From Azospirillum brasilense (lineage in GTDB: Bacteria > Pseudomonadota > Alphaproteobacteria > Azospirillales > Azospirillaceae): a stretch of 64,000 bases of DNA. A model generated the notes under the pieces. The model was not told the origin of the DNA. It ran no database searches and worked only from the letters and a program-made list of their open reading frames with translations. The stretch spans positions 1-64,000 of the forward strand of contig NZ_VITI01000019.1 of the NCBI RefSeq assembly GCF_007827795.1, written 5' to 3'. A program made the position numbers and the translations under genes. Below are positions 62,169 through 64,000 of the stretch, piece after piece; the first letter of the stretch is position 1, and every line of letters begins with the position of its first letter.

Positions 62169-62401
62169 CGGTCGCGCCATTCGCGGATCAGCGGCGTGCT
62201 GTCGGGAAGCACACCATACTTGCGGGCAAGTTCGTCCTGCTCCCGCTGGAGTTCCTCAATGAGCGCCGCACGGCCGGGGCGTGCGGCGTGCGACAGGATG
62301 GCACCGACTTCCTCCTCGACCGAGCGTCCGTTGATCGCGGCGCGTTCGGTCAGAGTCGCGTGCAGCGCTTCGTCGATTTCGAGCCTGACGATCTTGCCCA
62401 T
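62165..62401 (-). CDS. vapB: FitA/VapB-type ribbon-helix-helix antitoxin
   Basis: A 78-residue protein. MGKIVRLEIDEALHATLTERAAINGRSVEEEVGAILSHAA is a ribbon-helix-helix DNA-binding segment in the FitA style. The C-terminal part (LIEELQREQDELARKYGVLPDSTPLIREWRDR) would wrap the PIN toxin. GGGAG precedes ATG 62401. Antitoxins of this type repress their own operon. Confidence 0.88.
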   Translation of the reverse strand: MGKIVRLEIDEALHATLTERAAINGRSVEEEVGAILSHAARPGRAALIEELQREQDELARKYGVLPDSTPLIREWRDR

Positions 62402-62477
62402 TTCGCTCTCCCGGGGATCGGTGACACTGTAACCCGCTTGCGCGGGATGGCGCCACCGTTCCGCAGGGTCACCGAAC

Positions 62478-63902
62478 TCACCCGACCGGCGCGATGTTCT
62501 GGTTCACGCAGAACAGGTTGGTCGGGTCGTATTTCGCCTTCAGCGCCCGCAGGCGTTCGTAGTTCGGCCCGTAGGCGGCCTGGACGCGCTGTTCGTCGTC
62601 GGTGACGAAGTTCACGTAGACCCCGCCCGTGGCATAGGCGGCGGTCCGGTCGGAGACGCCGCGCGCCCATTGGATGCAGGCGCTGTCCTCCGGCGGGGTG
62701 TTCCAGCGCGCGTGCACGTTCATCACGAACAGGGCGTCGCGGTGCGGATAGGCGGTGGCGTCCGCCGGCACGCGGTTGGCCGCCGCGCCGAGCAGGCCGA
62801 CGAAGATCTCGCACTGGTCGGAGGGCAGTCTCGCGGCCTCCTCGACCAGCACATCGATCAACCCGTCCTCAAGCCCCGTGAAGTTCTGCGATTTCCAATA
62901 GTTCCGTGCACCCGGCACCAGGAGCGGGTCGAAGGCCGCCTGCCACGCCGCGTAGGGCATGAGGCCGATATGCTCGCCCACGGGGGTGCCCAGCGACAGC
63001 ACTGGTTCCAGCGCCTTGCGGGCCGCCGCCTCGTCGCCGCCGGCGCAGATGACGGGCATGACCACCACCTCCTTGCCGTGCACGTCCGGGGGCAGGAAGG
63101 GCAGAGGCGGAGCCTTGCGAAGCACCATCCAAGCGGTGGCCTCGTCCGGCAGGGCCGCCGTGGCGTCGCGGTAGCGGCGCATCAGGTCGCCGGCCCCGGC
63201 GAAGGGATGGACGACCAGCCCGGCAAACACCATCGGCCCCACGGGATGCAGGCGGAAGGTGAAGGAGGTGACGACGCCGAAATTGCCGCCACCGCCACGG
63301 ATGGCCCAGAAAAGGTCGGCATTCTCGTCGGCGCTGGCGCGCAGGAACTTTCCGTCGGCGGTGACCACGTCGGCGGCCAGCAGATTGTCCACCGTCAGCC
63401 CGTACTTGCGGGTCAGCCAGCCGAACCCGCCGCCCAGAGTCAGCCCGGCGATGCCGGTGGTCGAGTTGATGCCGACCGGCACGGCCAGCCCGAAGGCCTG
63501 CGTCTCGCGGTCGAGATCGCCCAGCGTGGCGCCGGGCGCCACCCGCGCGGTCAGGCTGACCGGATCGACATGGACGAAGCGCAGGGCGCCGAGGTCGATC
63601 AGCAGGCCGCCGTCGCACAGGGAATTGCCGGCGATGTTGTGACCGCCGCCGCGCACGGAGACCAGCAGCCCGTTCTCCCGCGCGAAGCGAACCGCCTGCA
63701 TAACGTCCGCGGCCCCGGCGCAGCGGGCGATCAGGCCGGGCCGGCGGTCGATCATGGCGTTCCAGATCGTCCGGGCCTCGTCATAGCCCGGCGACTGCGG
63801 GGTCAGCAGCGGGCCGCGCAGACGGGCCGCAAGATCGTTGACGGCGTCCTCGGAAAGGGTCGCGTCCCGCCGGTCGGCGGTGCGAAGCGTGAAATCGCCC
63901 AT
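62478..63902 (-). CDS. FAD-linked oxidoreductase, berberine-bridge type
   Basis: A 474-residue flavoprotein of the PCMH/VAO fold. The FAD-binding domain has RGGGHNIAGNSLCDGGLLIDLGAL, with H88 the likely covalent FAD site, and VGINSTTGIAGLTLGGGFGWLTRKYGL. No Cys is seen at the usual second attachment site, so single-point attachment is expected. The C-terminal BBE segment is YDPTNLFCVNQNI. Substrate unknown; relatives oxidise sugars or alkaloids. GGGAGG precedes ATG 63902. Confidence 0.92.
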   Translation of the reverse strand: MGDFTLRTADRRDATLSEDAVNDLAARLRGPLLTPQSPGYDEARTIWNAMIDRRPGLIARCAGAADVMQAVRFARENGLLVSVRGGGHNIAGNSLCDGGLLIDLGALRFVHVDPVSLTARVAPGATLGDLDRETQAFGLAVPVGINSTTGIAGLTLGGGFGWLTRKYGLTVDNLLAADVVTADGKFLRASADENADLFWAIRGGGGNFGVVTSFTFRLHPVGPMVFAGLVVHPFAGAGDLMRRYRDATAALPDEATAWMVLRKAPPLPFLPPDVHGKEVVVMPVICAGGDEAAARKALEPVLSLGTPVGEHIGLMPYAAWQAAFDPLLVPGARNYWKSQNFTGLEDGLIDVLVEEAARLPSDQCEIFVGLLGAAANRVPADATAYPHRDALFVMNVHARWNTPPEDSACIQWARGVSDRTAAYATGGVYVNFVTDDEQRVQAAYGPNYERLRALKAKYDPTNLFCVNQNIAPVG

Positions 63903-64000
63903 CGAGCACCTCCCACGTCAAAGCAGCAATTTTCGCGAATATCCGGAGCGGATTGGCGCAACAAGGGTAAAGTTTCGCCCGTGTTCAGGCCATCCGGGAA

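Overview
The window is a 64 kb chromosomal or chromid segment from a GC-rich alphaproteobacterium. Gene content points to Rhodospirillales, most likely Azospirillum or a close relative. The pointers are nifQ (molybdenum delivery for nitrogenase), a flagellar hook gene behind a textbook sigma-54 promoter, a TrcR/DUF1013 regulator, several alphaproteobacterial DUF families (DUF1192, DUF4169, DUF2189, TIGR02444), and very high GC with AT-rich islands only between genes. The genus is inferred from content, since no rRNA gene or marker was aligned.

Layout. 1-2.55 kb: 5' end of a very large DUF4347/SWM-repeat surface protein, cut by the window edge. 3.1-6.5 kb: soluble hybrid histidine kinase, a sigma-54 promoter in front of an unrecognised gene, a single-domain receiver and a small lipoprotein. 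6.6-10.3 kb: tRNA-Tyr, nifQ, CoxG-like and YjbQ proteins, and an MltB-type transglycosylase with YkvA. 10.3-15.9 kb: an intergenic repeat, DUF72, a large DUF2339 membrane protein and an iron-dependent alcohol dehydrogenase. 16-20.5 kb: two tandem secreted tail-collar proteins beside two glycosyltransferases. 20.5-26.1 kb: acetyltransferases, fumC and small proteins. 26.2-32.9 kb: EAL phosphodiesterase, purEK, phosphofructokinase and small conserved genes. 33-36.3 kb: TPR/glycosyltransferase-like protein convergent with flgE. 36.4-41.5 kb: carbonic anhydrase, ubiX, trcR, quinone oxidoreductase and DUF genes. 41.7-50.7 kb: AsmA-like protein, ubiK, ybjN, proC, YbaK, acyl-CoA synthetase and a GNAT-SCP2 protein. 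50.8-56.5 kb: chemoreceptor, then an O-antigen ligase / GT9 / flippase-like trio. 56.5-60.3 kb: late queuosine pathway (queA-tgt-queF-queG). 60.3-63.9 kb: ABC1 kinase, a VapBC-type toxin-antitoxin pair whose toxin is frameshifted, and an FAD oxidoreductase.

How the parts may work together. Surface and motility functions recur: a giant adhesin, secreted collar proteins, glycosyltransferases, O-antigen ligase, flagellar hook, chemoreceptor and EAL protein. The que operon covers every step from preQ0 to queuosine, and the window also encodes one of its substrates, tRNA-Tyr(GUA). Two near-perfect sigma-54 promoters were found, one for flgE and one for the unknown gene at 5.1 kb, so that small locus may share RpoN control with motility or nitrogen functions. 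Most of the rest is ordinary housekeeping. The parts that stand out are the sigma-54 unknown locus, the duplicated secreted collar proteins, the palindromic 23-bp repeats at 45.15 kb and the broken toxin.
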